Source of the DNA: Herpetosiphon gulosus
GTDB taxonomy: Bacteria > Chloroflexota > Chloroflexia > Chloroflexales > Herpetosiphonaceae
DNA: 64,000 bases
Assembly (NCBI RefSeq): GCF_039545135.1
Contig: NZ_BAABRU010000020.1
Coordinates: 1-64,000 of the forward strand
Reading direction: 5' to 3'
Shown: one piece after another, positions 7,739-17,153 of the stretch
Numbering within the stretch: position 1 is the first letter of the stretch
Layout of the letters: the number at the start of each line of letters is the position of its first letter
Position numbers and translations under genes: made by a program
Notes under the pieces: generated by a model
The model's database searches: none
Told to the model about the DNA's origin: nothing
The model's input: the letters and a program-made list of their open reading frames with translations, nothing else

Positions 7739-9403
7739 CTACCTCGGTATTGCCCCAGTGCCACGCACTTTGGCTAAGCCCATCACGGCTTCTGCTAAAT
7801 TCGCGTCGAGTTTATAGGCTTTTTCGTAGGCTTGCAAGGCATCGTTGTTCTTCTTGAGATCAAGGAAGGCCTGGCCTTTGCCACACCACGATTGGGCATC
7901 GCGTGGGTTGACCTTCAAAGCTTGATCGAAATAGTACAAGGCTTGCTTGGCTTGGTTTAATTCCAACGAGGCATAGCCCATACTGCGCCAGGTAATCGGA
8001 TCATTCGGGTCGAGCTTGGAAGCGTATTCGTAGGCTTGAAAGGCCTCTTTGGGCAAGGCCAAGGCACTATAGACGCGACCACGACCTAGCCAAGCCCGCC
8101 GCTCTTTTTTATCCAAGTTTAAGGCTGCATCATAATCTTCCAAGGCTTCGCGCAATTGATACAGATATTCGTGCGATTCGCCAGCAAGCCAGTGCAAGCG
8201 CACTTCTTCATCGCGACTTGGGTGCAAAGTCAAGGCATGCTCATAGCTTTTAAGCGCATCGTTGTAGGCCAACAAAGCGACTTGGGACATGCCCAAATTG
8301 AGCCAATAGGTTGCACGACCGCTTTCAAGCTCGGTTGCTTGGCGAAAACACTTGACCGCCGCACTATATTCGTGCAGCGACATATGCACAATCCCCTTGG
8401 CGTTCAAATCGGCGGCTTGGGTTTCGAGGCTGATTGAAACCGTTGGTCGGGCTAATTCTTCGCCAAGGTGATATTTGCGCAGCCATTGCAAATCGTGTTC
8501 TAGCTCATCGAACGATTGATAGCGATCGTTGGCTTTTTTGGCCAAACAGCGCAAAATCACATGATCACAGCCGCGCCGCAAATCAGGCCGAACTTCCGAG
8601 GGCGTTGGCGGTGGCACATTACAATGCAGATGGGTCAATTCAGCCACAGTCGGTGCTTTGAAGGGCAAATCGCCGATCATCATCTCATACAGCATCACGC
8701 CCATGGCATAAATATCGCTGGTTGTGCCCAGCGGCGTGCCTGGTGCACGTTGTTCTGGCGACATATAGGGCTGCGAGCCGCCAAACAAATCGCTGGCGTG
8801 GGTCACAATTTTGGATTCATTATGCTGCGAATCGTGGCCCCAACGGACTTTGGTTGAAACACTTGCACCTTGAGCCAAGCCAAAATCGGTGACTTTGGCG
8901 ATGCCTTCGGGCGTAACCATCACATTATCGGGCTTGAGATCGCGGTGAATCAAATTACAACGATCGTAGGCATATTGCATGCCCCAACAAATTTGGATGG
9001 CAAAATCGACAATGTGCTTGAAGCGCAAACGGCCACGGCGCATCATCTCGCGCAGCGAAACCCCTGGCACAAACTCCATAACGATATGCGGACGGCCTGC
9101 GATGGTCACAATTCTGGTTGCTTCGACAATATTTGGGTGCGAACCGAGCCGCATCCAAACTTCGGCCTCACGGGTAAAATTAGCAATTGCGCTATCGACC
9201 CATGTAAATTTGGCTTGAAACGTTTTCATCGCCACGGTTTGCTCCGAACGCAAATCGCGGGCGATGTAGACTAAGCCCATAAACCCTTTGCGCACATTGC
9301 GCACCAAATAGCGTTGGTCGATAATATCGCCAACCTTAAACTCAACGCCCTTTAAATTATCGGCATCATCAGAGCGCGAGAGGAGCTTATCGAGAATGGC
9401 CAC
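7739..9403 (-). CDS. Ser/Thr protein kinase with TPR repeats
   Basis: The GTG at 9403 follows GAGG by six bases. The 554-residue product has an N-terminal Hanks-type kinase domain (about 30-300) with VAMKTF (ATP-binding Lys), HRDLKPDN (catalytic Asp155), DFGLAQ and MSPEQRAPGT. The glycine loop is degenerate (RKGFMGLVY). Residues about 335-545 are six or so tetratricopeptide repeats (YWLNLGMSQVAL, AWLGRGRVYSAL, SWCGKGQAFLDL). There is no transmembrane segment, so it is probably a cytoplasmic kinase that binds partners through its TPRs. It is flanked by two Nudix genes in one operon, a linkage with no obvious explanation. Confidence 0.92.
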   Translation of the reverse strand: MAILDKLLSRSDDADNLKGVEFKVGDIIDQRYLVRNVRKGFMGLVYIARDLRSEQTVAMKTFQAKFTWVDSAIANFTREAEVWMRLGSHPNIVEATRIVTIAGRPHIVMEFVPGVSLREMMRRGRLRFKHIVDFAIQICWGMQYAYDRCNLIHRDLKPDNVMVTPEGIAKVTDFGLAQGASVSTKVRWGHDSQHNESKIVTHASDLFGGSQPYMSPEQRAPGTPLGTTSDIYAMGVMLYEMMIGDLPFKAPTVAELTHLHCNVPPPTPSEVRPDLRRGCDHVILRCLAKKANDRYQSFDELEHDLQWLRKYHLGEELARPTVSISLETQAADLNAKGIVHMSLHEYSAAVKCFRQATELESGRATYWLNLGMSQVALLAYNDALKSYEHALTLHPSRDEEVRLHWLAGESHEYLYQLREALEDYDAALNLDKKERRAWLGRGRVYSALALPKEAFQAYEYASKLDPNDPITWRSMGYASLELNQAKQALYYFDQALKVNPRDAQSWCGKGQAFLDLKKNNDALQAYEKAYKLDANLAEAVMGLAKVRGTGAIPR

Positions 9404-9411
9404 TGCTCACC

Positions 9412-9873
9412 TCATTGATTGTGATTGGATTGATGGTCGCCGACTGAGGGTGAACGTTGATCACGGAGAATCGCTGCTGGCTGATTGCTCAAGGCATCAA
9501 GCACCCGCTCACGATGTTTTGGCAGAAAATGCTCGGTTGGTAGCTGATCGGGCGCAAACCACTGATGTTCCGATGATTCCTCAGTTATTTGCAACTCGCC
9601 GCCAAGCACATGACATTCGAAGGTTAGCACCACCTCATGCTTTTGGGGTTTGGAATAGACCCCAACCAGCCGAGTTACCGCAACTTCTAGGCCTGTTTCT
9701 TCGCGCACCTCACGAATAATGCCTTCGCTGACACTTTCGTGGGCTTCAACACCACCACCTGGCAAATTCCACCAGCCGCTCTCAGCCCGTCGTGAAAGCA
9801 ACACTGCGCCATTGGAACTAAAAATAATGGCAAATGCCGCAACCCGATGGCTCGGTGGATGGATCTTGGTCAT
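9412..9873 (-). CDS. Nudix hydrolase
   Basis: The start chosen is the ATG at 9873, with AGGAG eight bases upstream; an in-frame extension to 9951 has no good signal. The 153-residue product has the Nudix box GGGVEAHES...REVREETGL and a WWNLPGGG lead-in typical of the MutT-like group. The substrate is unknown. It is the first gene of the Nudix-kinase-Nudix operon. Confidence 0.9.
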   Translation of the reverse strand: MTKIHPPSHRVAAFAIIFSSNGAVLLSRRAESGWWNLPGGGVEAHESVSEGIIREVREETGLEVAVTRLVGVYSKPQKHEVVLTFECHVLGGELQITEESSEHQWFAPDQLPTEHFLPKHRERVLDALSNQPAAILRDQRSPSVGDHQSNHNQ

Positions 9874-9992
9874 CGTTGACGCTCCTAAAAACGAATAATG
9901 AATAATAGTCGTCGCAGACCAAAGCAATATAAAACCCAATGTCGTAAACATTGGCTTAACACTATCATAACGTGGTGATCAAGAGGGGCAAT

Positions 9993-11198
9993 TTAGGCCT
10001 TTGGTTGTTGATCCAAACTTTTGGCTAATAACATGCCTTGTAGTAGGATTGTCGCATCGGCTGCACGGCGTTGGCGGCTCAATGCTTGAATCGATTCTAA
10101 CAAGGCGGCATTAGCATCATTTTGCGCTTGTACAATCGGCACAACAAAATCACGGGTGGCCAAGCGTAATAGGCCGTTGCGAATCGCCCCCAACCACCGT
10201 TGCCGTGCTGGAATCGGCGCTGGTTCGACCTTCACTTTAGCACGAAGTTGGCGTTCAATCCATTGTAATTCGGTTTCGCCACCATCGGCGGTCTCATCAG
10301 GAAAAATATCCAGTTCGCTGATAACTGGCTGTGATTCATGGTTTAAAAAGGCCGATTGATAGGCCAAATAGGCAATTTTCAGGGCTTGAATTTCATCGTC
10401 GCTAGCACAAGCCCGAATATGGCCCATCTCGGCAGGCAGCCATGTGCGCATCAGCCAAGTATTGTTGAAGTATTTAAAAAGGTAGCGCAGCCGATTAAAA
10501 TGATACAGTTGTAAATAGACAGCGCTGCGATGGCCCACGCTGGAGCCTTCGATATGCGTTGCAACTGCCCGTGGCGTGTACAGTACATCAAGGCTGGCGC
10601 GACGTAGGCGAGTGCAAAAATCAACTTCTTCGTAATAGGCCGGGTAAAATTGCTCATCAAGGCCATCGAGCACATCCCAAGTGCTACGCCGACAAGCAAA
10701 AGCTGCACCAGTTACATAATCGACAGTTTCAAGCGCATTGTATTGGCCATGATCATGCTCGCCAACCCCTCGATGATGGCCCAAGCCCCAAGGCAAGCGT
10801 AAAACTCCGCCTGCATGTTGAATTGTTGTGCCATCGCGATACAATAATTTGCCGCCAACCGCGCCAACGCTCGGCCAACGCTCCAACGGCGCGACCAGAT
10901 GCTCAAGCCAGTCGGGCTGCACTATCAAATCGGGGTTGGCCAACACAATATATTCAGCGGAGGTCAATCTAGCGCCTTGGTTGCAGCCGCCTGCAAAGCC
11001 CAAATTGGCTCCGGTTTGCACAAAGCGCACTTGAGGAAATTGATGTTTGACGATCTTGGCCGTTGCATCACGCGAGGCATTGTCAACCACCACCAATTCG
11101 CTGGGCGCAGGATCAAGCGCCAACAACGAGTTGAGGCAATCGCCAATATAGCGAGCGTGGTTGTAGGTCACAACAATAATTGCAGCATCAATCGTCAC
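9993..11198 (-). CDS. family 2 glycosyltransferase
   Basis: The GTG at 11198, after GAGG and eight bases, lies 10 bases past the stop of the mevalonate kinase gene; an in-frame ATG at 11297 would overlap that gene heavily. The 401-residue product begins with a GT-A fold (IIVVTYNHARYIGDCLNSLL, VVVDNASRDAT, NLGFAGGCNQGA) and contains the metal-binding NPDL and a YYEEVDFCTRLRRAS segment typical of rhamnosyltransferase-like GT2 enzymes. The last 100 residues are helical and unique. It probably adds a sugar to a surface polysaccharide or glycolipid. Confidence 0.88.
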   Translation of the reverse strand: MTIDAAIIVVTYNHARYIGDCLNSLLALDPAPSELVVVDNASRDATAKIVKHQFPQVRFVQTGANLGFAGGCNQGARLTSAEYIVLANPDLIVQPDWLEHLVAPLERWPSVGAVGGKLLYRDGTTIQHAGGVLRLPWGLGHHRGVGEHDHGQYNALETVDYVTGAAFACRRSTWDVLDGLDEQFYPAYYEEVDFCTRLRRASLDVLYTPRAVATHIEGSSVGHRSAVYLQLYHFNRLRYLFKYFNNTWLMRTWLPAEMGHIRACASDDEIQALKIAYLAYQSAFLNHESQPVISELDIFPDETADGGETELQWIERQLRAKVKVEPAPIPARQRWLGAIRNGLLRLATRDFVVPIVQAQNDANAALLESIQALSRQRRAADATILLQGMLLAKSLDQQPKA

Positions 11199-11208
11199 AG
11201 AAGCAACC

Positions 11209-12150
11209 TCATCGCTTTGAATACGTTGGTAGCAGGCTGGTTTGCCAGGTTTGCACAGCGCCAGCCGCTTGCAGTTGTTGTTGAACATGGCTGGCACGTT
11301 CAGCCGGAACCAGTGCTAGCATAATTCCACCCCAGCCAGCCCCCGACATTTTGGCTCCCCACGCCCCAGCCGCCAAAGCCGTTTGCACCAAATAATCAAG
11401 TTTTTCGGCTGAAACGCCCAGCATTTGCAGTAGTTGGTGATTTTGGCTCAGCAAGTGGCCAAATAGTTCGGCATCATTGCCTGCTAAGGCCACTTGAATC
11501 TGGCGTACCAAATTGCCAACCGCCACAAATTGGCGATTATATGGCTCTGGAGCAGCCAACCAGCGCTGGCGTAAATCGCCAACCACGGCTTTGGTTTCGC
11601 TGGCAATGCCGCTATCAGCCACCACAAAATGCCATTGATCGCCGACTGCTAACGGCGCAATCAGCGGTTCGCCTTGGGTCTGGCGTTGAAACAAGATTGG
11701 TTGTTCGTAGGCTACAACGGTGTTATCAATGCCTGAGGGAGTACCATGAAAGGCTTTTTCGCTCTGATAAACCAGATCTGAAATAACTTGCGCCGAAAGT
11801 TGTTGGCCTGCCTGTTCGGCCAAAGCGCGTACTAAAGCTGCGCCAACCGCTGCCCCGCTGCCCATCCCGCTAGCAATCGGAATACTAGAACTAATGGTCA
11901 AGCGTAAATCTGGTTCTGGCAATTGTAAATAATCTAAGGTACGTTGGGCCAAATCGCTGAGCGGTGCAGTGGCCCGCAAACGCCAAACCAAGCCTAAATC
12001 TGGCGCATGCACAGTCATGCCCGCGCCGCGTGGGGCTAGTTCGGCGGCGACGCTAGCACGTAAGGCGGCAATCGGCATCGCCAAAGCTGGCTGACCATAA
12101 ACCACGGCATGTTCGCCAGCTAAAATAAGTTTTCCAGGCGCACTATTCAT
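11209..12150 (-). CDS. mvk: mevalonate kinase
   Basis: This 313-residue GHMP-family kinase starts with SAPGKLILAGEHAVVYGQPA, the signature of mevalonate kinases. It has the ATP-binding loop PIASGMGSGAA around residues 92-102, a KAFHGTPSGIDN segment and the C-terminal KMSGAGWGG loop. It phosphorylates mevalonate with ATP in the cytoplasm, the first kinase step toward isopentenyl diphosphate. No other mevalonate-pathway gene is present here. A glycosyltransferase gene follows after 10 bases and is probably co-transcribed. Confidence 0.93.
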   Translation of the reverse strand: MNSAPGKLILAGEHAVVYGQPALAMPIAALRASVAAELAPRGAGMTVHAPDLGLVWRLRATAPLSDLAQRTLDYLQLPEPDLRLTISSSIPIASGMGSGAAVGAALVRALAEQAGQQLSAQVISDLVYQSEKAFHGTPSGIDNTVVAYEQPILFQRQTQGEPLIAPLAVGDQWHFVVADSGIASETKAVVGDLRQRWLAAPEPYNRQFVAVGNLVRQIQVALAGNDAELFGHLLSQNHQLLQMLGVSAEKLDYLVQTALAAGAWGAKMSGAGWGGIMLALVPAERASHVQQQLQAAGAVQTWQTSLLPTYSKR

Positions 12151-12217
12151 TGCACATATTATAGATCGAATATCTTAATATGCTGTGTGGCTTATGGTTT
12201 GCAAATAGTAAGGCTTG

Positions 12218-12328
12218 CCCTCACCCCGTCCCCTCGCCCACTGCGGCGGGCGAGGGGCATTCCACCTCTTCAGATACGGTGGTTCCCCCTCGCCTCGCTC
12301 GGCGGGAGAGGGGGTTAGGGGGTGAGGG
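12218..12328. repeat. GC-rich dispersed palindromes, copies 3 and 4 as a nested pair
   Basis: Two hairpins (12218-12257 with CCCTCGCC/GGCGAGGGG arms, and 12285-12328 with CCCCCTCGCC and a GGGTGAGGG end) lie side by side. The outer CCCTCACCCC and GGGGGTGAGGG ends are inverted relative to each other, so the whole 111 bases could also fold as one large cruciform. Confidence 0.75.
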
Positions 12329-12335
12329 CAGTCAT

Positions 12336-12494
12336 TTAATCCCAGAGCAAATAACGCCCAGTTTGATAGATCATGCCCACTGCGGTCAACACGACTGCCG
12401 CATACCACGGAATATCAAGCAGCATCATACCAACAACCAACACCACAAATAAAATTGAATAGCCAATAATCCAATTCCGCATGCGCTTGGACAT
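12336..12494 (-). CDS. small two-helix membrane protein
   Basis: The ATG at 12494 has AGGAG eight bases upstream. The 52-residue product (MSKRMRNWIIGYSILF...) has a basic N-terminus and two hydrophobic segments, ending QTGRYLLWD. A longer in-frame ORF reaching 12671 is not supported, because it overlaps the acetyltransferase gene. No family recognised. The stop is directly next to a GC-rich palindrome. Confidence 0.6.
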   Translation of the reverse strand: MSKRMRNWIIGYSILFVVLVVGMMLLDIPWYAAVVLTAVGMIYQTGRYLLWD

Positions 12495-12588
12495 ACCCAT
12501 AACTCCTACACACAACAATACTTGCTTTAACTCAATGCTGTGCAAGCAACAGCTCCACGTTTGTGGGCACGAATGTGGCGCATAGTAC

Positions 12589-13047
12589 TCACAACTGGCG
12601 GAGAAAGCAAACGCGGGCTTGCTCTGGGCCAGCATGATTAAGCACAACTGGCACACCCTCGGCCTCGCCATCGCCCAGCTCTAGCTCAAAACCCATCCGT
12701 CGATGAAACGCAATTGAGCGTTGATTGACAGGTGCAGTGATTGCGCGAACTGTACGACATTGATTGCTAATGGCCAGTGTAAAGAATTTTTCATACAGTT
12801 GCTGGGCTAAACCGGTGCGGCGTAGTTCGGGCGCAACTCCAACCATGTGAATATAGGCCTCAGCTTTGGCTTGATCGATCAGCCCAATCAAAAATCCAAC
12901 GAGTTTGCCATCCTGCTCAATCACAAAACTGCTAGCGCTAAAATAATGGCACATCCAACGTTGCAACAAGCTGCTCAGCGATCGCTCCCACCAGTCATCA
13001 ATCACCGCTTGAATTGGTAAGAAATCGGCTTCGTTCATGGCTCGCAT
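12589..13047 (-). CDS. GNAT-family N-acetyltransferase
   Basis: The ATG at 13047 follows AAGGAA by about five bases. The 152-residue product has the GNAT core: VGFLIGLI, then MVGVAPELRRTGLAQQLYEKF carrying the acetyl-CoA binding RxxGxA-type loop, then NQRSIAFHRRMGFE. It transfers an acetyl group to an unknown amine substrate in the cytoplasm. It lies after the terminator of the RND exporter gene and is probably transcribed on its own. Confidence 0.9.
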   Translation of the reverse strand: MRAMNEADFLPIQAVIDDWWERSLSSLLQRWMCHYFSASSFVIEQDGKLVGFLIGLIDQAKAEAYIHMVGVAPELRRTGLAQQLYEKFFTLAISNQCRTVRAITAPVNQRSIAFHRRMGFELELGDGEAEGVPVVLNHAGPEQARVCFLRQL

Positions 13048-13063
13048 GCTTATTCCTTTCGCT

Positions 13064-13100
13064 ACAAAAAACGCAGGCTACCGTGATGGTAACCTGCGTT
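13064..13100 (-). terminator. rho-independent terminator of the RND exporter gene
   Basis: Arms AACGCAGGCTACC (13070-13082) and GGTAACCTGCGTT (13088-13100) pair over 13 bases with one wobble. On the minus strand the hairpin is followed by six T residues (13064-13069 are A on +). The exporter gene ends 22 bases upstream. Confidence 0.9.
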
Positions 13101-13122
13101 GCAACCAGAAACAAGCTAGCGA

Positions 13123-16100
13123 CTAAGCTACATCAGCCTCGGGCTTGCCATGTTTATCAACAAACCCAAAACGAGTTTTGACGCTTTCGATCAAACTATA
13201 GACAACTGGCACGACCAACAAGGTCAAGAAGGTTGAGGTAAACAAGCCCCCAATCACTGCAATCCCAAGGTCTGCGCCAATAAATCCGCCTTCTTTGAGG
13301 CCTAGCGCCAATGGCAACAAGGCAACCATGGTGGCAATCGCGGTCATCAAAATTGGGCGGAGCCGTACCCGAGCTGCTTGCACCAACGATTCGTAGACTG
13401 GTTTGCCAGCTTCACGATATTGTTCAACCAACTCGATCAACACAATTGCATTGGTCACCACAATCCCGATCAGCAGCAAGACCCCAATCATTGTGGTGAT
13501 ACCAAGTGGCTTACCAGTGATGAACAATGAAGTCAAGACCCCAATAATTGCCAATGGCAACGAAAAGAGAATGATCAACGGGTTCATCAACGAGCCAAAC
13601 GAGAGCACCATCACCAAATATACCAAGATAACTGCCACGCCCAAGGCGAGGAACATATCATTAAAGGTGTCGGTTTGGGATTGAGCTTGCGCCCCAGCTT
13701 GGATGATCACGCCTTCGGGTAAACCAATGTTATCGCGAATTTCGGCCTCAACCGCAGCTTGGGTCGAGAAGGTATCGTCGCTAGTAAATTGACCAGAGAT
13801 CGAAGTGGCACGGTCGCCATTAATTCGCACGATGCTGCTAGCGCCTGGTACTTCGCTAATCGTCGCAACTGATGACAGAGGCACGGTATTGATGAGACCA
13901 ACTTCCAAGGCGCTCAATTTCTCAGCATCCAAGGCCGCAGGATCAACCTGCACATACATATCCAAAGGCTTATCAGCGCCAGCCAATTGGACTGTCCCAG
14001 CATTTTCGCCAGTTAACAAAGCGCGAATTTGCAAGGCAATTTGGGCCGTGCTTGTGCCGCTACCGATTGCCTTCTTGGGATCAACTGCGACTTCAAGTTC
14101 AGGCTGAACTTCGGCCAAGCCACTCTTGACATTGGCAATATCGAAGCGATCGCTGGCGTTGTTACCACCAATGGCTGCCATAATTTTATCGTTGGCTTCG
14201 CGCAGCTTGTTGATATCCGAGCTAACCAAGGTGATATCAAGCCCGGCATTGCCTGGGCCGCCACCTTGCGAAATAACCTCGGCAGCAACTGAATCTAAGC
14301 CTGCAACGCCTTTGATTTGGGCTTCAAGCTCTTTGGCAAAGGCAGTTGGGTCAGTCACATTGTCGTTGTTGATCGTCAAACTAAAGCGAGCACTGTTGGG
14401 AGCGCTAGCACCACCCGATTGATCGCGGGCGGCATTGGCCCCACCAGCACTCCCAATCACCGTTTGAATATCGCGAACCTTGCCTGCATCGCGTTGCGGC
14501 AACAACAATTTTTCAATTTCATCGGCTTTAGCAACCGTGCTATCAAGGTCGGTTCCGGCTGGTGTAAAGACCTGAATTGAAATCAGCTTTTCGCTGCTAT
14601 CAGGCAAGAAGGTGAATTTCAAGAAGTTGACAAAGCCAAAGCTACCCAGCAAGAGCGCGAATGCAATCACCAAGGTCCAAGCGCGGTTGCGCAAAGCCCA
14701 CAACAAGGCGGGAGTATAGGCGCGTTGCATCCAGGTGTTTTCTGGCTCTTCTTTGGTTTGGCGAATAAACAGGAATGCCAAGAGCGGCACAATCGTGATC
14801 GCCACAATCAACGAAGCCAACAGAGCGTAGGTTACGGTCAAAGCGAAGGGCAAGAAGAACTTCGAGACGATCCCGCCGACCAAGCCCAAGGGCAAGAACA
14901 CACAAACAGTGGTCAAGGTCGATGAGGTAATCGCGCCAGCAACTTCCTTAGTACCTTCGATCACGGCTTCGCGACGATTTGCGCCTTTATTCAGGTAGCG
15001 ATAGATGTTTTCCAACACTACAATCGAGTCATCGACCACCCGCCCGACCGCCACGGTCAGACCGCCCAAGGTCATTACGTTGAGCGAGAAGCCTTGCAAA
15101 CGCATCAGAATCAAAGCCACCATAATTGAAAGTGGAATTGAAACGGCGGTGACCAAGGTGGTGCGCAACGAACGCAAGAACAAGAAAATCACGACGATGG
15201 CGACGACTGCGCCGATTGCGCCTTCGGTCAACACCGCACTAACGGCTTGGTTGATTGGCGTGGCTTGTTCGCTGACGATCTGAATCTTCAAATCGCCATT
15301 GTTGAATTTAGCAAATTCAGCTTCAACAGCTTCAACGATTTCGACCGTGTTGCCAGTCGTATCTTTGGAAATTTCTAAGCCTAAGCTGGCTTGACCGTTG
15401 GTGCGAGTAACCGTGCTGCTCCCAACTGCGCCAACTTTAACGGTGGCAACATCCTTCAAACGAATCAGCAATTCATCGGGAAGGCTAAAACCAGCGCTCA
15501 CCTCGTCGCTATTGAGCTTTTGAGCAATCGCATCTTGACTTTCTTTAGGCAACAATGCCATTACTTCCGGCGTGAATACGTCTAAACTTTGAGCTGGAAT
15601 TAGTTCAATCAACGCAGGTGTGATTTGCTCAGGCGAAGTAATGTTAAATTTGGCAAATTCGGCTGGCAAGCCACCTGTAGTCGTAGTTGGCGCTGGCGCA
15701 GCGGCCAAAGCTGTGGCCAATGCGGTTTGGCTGGCTTCAGGTAAGGCCAAAGCCAAGTTTATTGGAAACTGTGCCAAACCTGCTGCTGGGAATTGACTAA
15801 TCACCGCAGGCGTAATTTGGTCTGGTGCGCTAATGCCAAATGCTACCAATTCGGCTGGCACTTCGGCTTCGGGATAGCGCTGAGCCAAGGCGGCTTGGCT
15901 TTCATCGCTCAAGGCCAAGGCCAACGGCAAGCTAATTTGGCTCAAACCAGCGTCAGGAATTTGGGTAATCAATGCAGGAGTAATTTGATCAGGCGACGTA
16001 ATGCCATTTGCTGCAAATGCTGCTGGAATTAAACTGGTTGTGACAGGTGCGGTTGTCGTTGGAGGAGTTGTCGTGGTAACTGCGGTTGTGCCACCAAGTA

Positions 16101-16968
16101 ATTGATCGTATTTTTTGCAGAGTTCAGATTTTTCTTTGGGAGCGCCACCAGCAAGGGCTGCCAAGCCGCCACCACTGCTTGCACCACCCAATCCGCCAGC
16201 ACCGCCGCCACTGAGGCTACCAAAATCGAAACAGCGAATCCCAACCACGACATTTTCAATTTCGTTGGTTGAGCTATATTTGTGGGTGATGCGCAACGGC
16301 AATGAACGGCCTTCATCGGTCACACTACCCACAGGGAAGACGATGTTGTTGGCTTGCAGGAATTGCACAACTTGGGCTTGAGTCAAATTTTCGGTTTTAA
16401 GTTTATCAGGGTCAAGCGTAATCAAGACTTTTTCTTGCTGGCCGCCAGTAACCGCCACATTATTCACGCCAGGAATGGCCGACAGTGCTGGAATCAACTC
16501 GCCATCGACCTTGGCCTGAACATTGCTCAAGTTCTCGCCGCTAACACTCGCAACCACAATTGGCAACGAATTGAAATCGAAGGTACCAATTGTGGGTTTT
16601 TGAGCATTCTCAGGCAATGCCAACGAGCTAATTTTCTCTTGAACCTCAACTTTGGCATCTTTAGGGTCAACATCAACATCAAAGGTCAAAATTGTAAAAG
16701 CAAAACTTTCCGATGAAGTTGATTGAACTGCTTGAACACCCGACAAGCCATTAACGGCCTTTTCGATCACCGATGTCACTTCGCTATCCATGGTTTCAGA
16801 AGAAGCCCCCGGATAGATCGTGGTGATGCTGACGATGGGGAATGAAATATCCGGGAAGAGTTCCCGTTTCAGCCCTGCTGAAGCAACCAGCCCCGCAATG
16901 ATCAAGACCACTGAGATCATGATCGTAATTGGCGAGCGCTTAAGCGATTGACGTGTAAACCACAACAC
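13123..16968 (-). CDS. RND-family efflux transporter permease with inserted tandem repeats
   Basis: The GTG at 16968 follows AGGAG by seven bases. The 1281-residue product has the usual RND plan: TM1 (residues 14-34), a first periplasmic-type loop, six TM helices with VGRVVDDSIVVLENI, a second loop, and a final block with GVLLLIGIVVTNAIVLIE. This is the HAE1/AcrB-like group of proton-driven exporters of drugs or lipophiles. Unusually, the first loop carries about 245 extra residues: a Gly/Ala-rich stretch, a TTT/TTP linker and three ~57-residue repeats (about 313-483). A MarR regulator is encoded divergently. No membrane-fusion or outer-membrane partner is next to it. Confidence 0.92.
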   Translation of the reverse strand: MLWFTRQSLKRSPITIMISVVLIIAGLVASAGLKRELFPDISFPIVSITTIYPGASSETMDSEVTSVIEKAVNGLSGVQAVQSTSSESFAFTILTFDVDVDPKDAKVEVQEKISSLALPENAQKPTIGTFDFNSLPIVVASVSGENLSNVQAKVDGELIPALSAIPGVNNVAVTGGQQEKVLITLDPDKLKTENLTQAQVVQFLQANNIVFPVGSVTDEGRSLPLRITHKYSSTNEIENVVVGIRCFDFGSLSGGGAGGLGGASSGGGLAALAGGAPKEKSELCKKYDQLLGGTTAVTTTTPPTTTAPVTTSLIPAAFAANGITSPDQITPALITQIPDAGLSQISLPLALALSDESQAALAQRYPEAEVPAELVAFGISAPDQITPAVISQFPAAGLAQFPINLALALPEASQTALATALAAAPAPTTTTGGLPAEFAKFNITSPEQITPALIELIPAQSLDVFTPEVMALLPKESQDAIAQKLNSDEVSAGFSLPDELLIRLKDVATVKVGAVGSSTVTRTNGQASLGLEISKDTTGNTVEIVEAVEAEFAKFNNGDLKIQIVSEQATPINQAVSAVLTEGAIGAVVAIVVIFLFLRSLRTTLVTAVSIPLSIMVALILMRLQGFSLNVMTLGGLTVAVGRVVDDSIVVLENIYRYLNKGANRREAVIEGTKEVAGAITSSTLTTVCVFLPLGLVGGIVSKFFLPFALTVTYALLASLIVAITIVPLLAFLFIRQTKEEPENTWMQRAYTPALLWALRNRAWTLVIAFALLLGSFGFVNFLKFTFLPDSSEKLISIQVFTPAGTDLDSTVAKADEIEKLLLPQRDAGKVRDIQTVIGSAGGANAARDQSGGASAPNSARFSLTINNDNVTDPTAFAKELEAQIKGVAGLDSVAAEVISQGGGPGNAGLDITLVSSDINKLREANDKIMAAIGGNNASDRFDIANVKSGLAEVQPELEVAVDPKKAIGSGTSTAQIALQIRALLTGENAGTVQLAGADKPLDMYVQVDPAALDAEKLSALEVGLINTVPLSSVATISEVPGASSIVRINGDRATSISGQFTSDDTFSTQAAVEAEIRDNIGLPEGVIIQAGAQAQSQTDTFNDMFLALGVAVILVYLVMVLSFGSLMNPLIILFSLPLAIIGVLTSLFITGKPLGITTMIGVLLLIGIVVTNAIVLIELVEQYREAGKPVYESLVQAARVRLRPILMTAIATMVALLPLALGLKEGGFIGADLGIAVIGGLFTSTFLTLLVVPVVYSLIESVKTRFGFVDKHGKPEADVA
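15520..16031 (-). repeat. three tandem ~57-codon repeats within the RND permease gene
   Basis: Each unit reads roughly (I/V/L)PAxFxxxxITSPxQITPALIxxIPxAxLxxxxxxLALxLPxxSQxALA. The units are clearly homologous (DQITPALITQIP, DQITPAVISQFP, EQITPALIELIP) but diverged, so this is an old internal duplication rather than a recent slippage product. Threonine-rich linkers precede the first unit and lie between the second and third. Confidence 0.85.
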
Positions 16969-17038
16969 TAGGTGGCTCCTTTCGGCACGAAAATGTTTGA
17001 CGGCAAGATTATTTGTCGCTACGATTATATATGTCGAG

Positions 17039-17061
17039 AATATTTCGGCACTCGAAATATT
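17039..17061. promoter_or_regulatory. inverted repeat, candidate MarR operator
   Basis: Perfect nine-base arms AATATTTCG (17039-17047) and CGAAATATT (17053-17061) are separated by five bases. The site is in the gap between the divergent RND exporter and MarR genes. A palindrome of about 20 bases here is the expected form of a MarR-type binding site controlling both promoters. Confidence 0.7.
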
Positions 17062-17153
17062 ATAGGATTTGTGAATTTCGTGTCAAGAGACCAAACGCCC
17101 TAAAACGACTTGGTACTTCCGTTTTTCACAATTGTTCACAACGAGGAAACTTT

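Noticed and set aside
12495-12671. Longer frame for the small membrane protein at 12336
   Set aside because: The extension overlaps the acetyltransferase gene and is Cys-rich with no family sense; the ATG at 12494 has a good ribosome-binding site.
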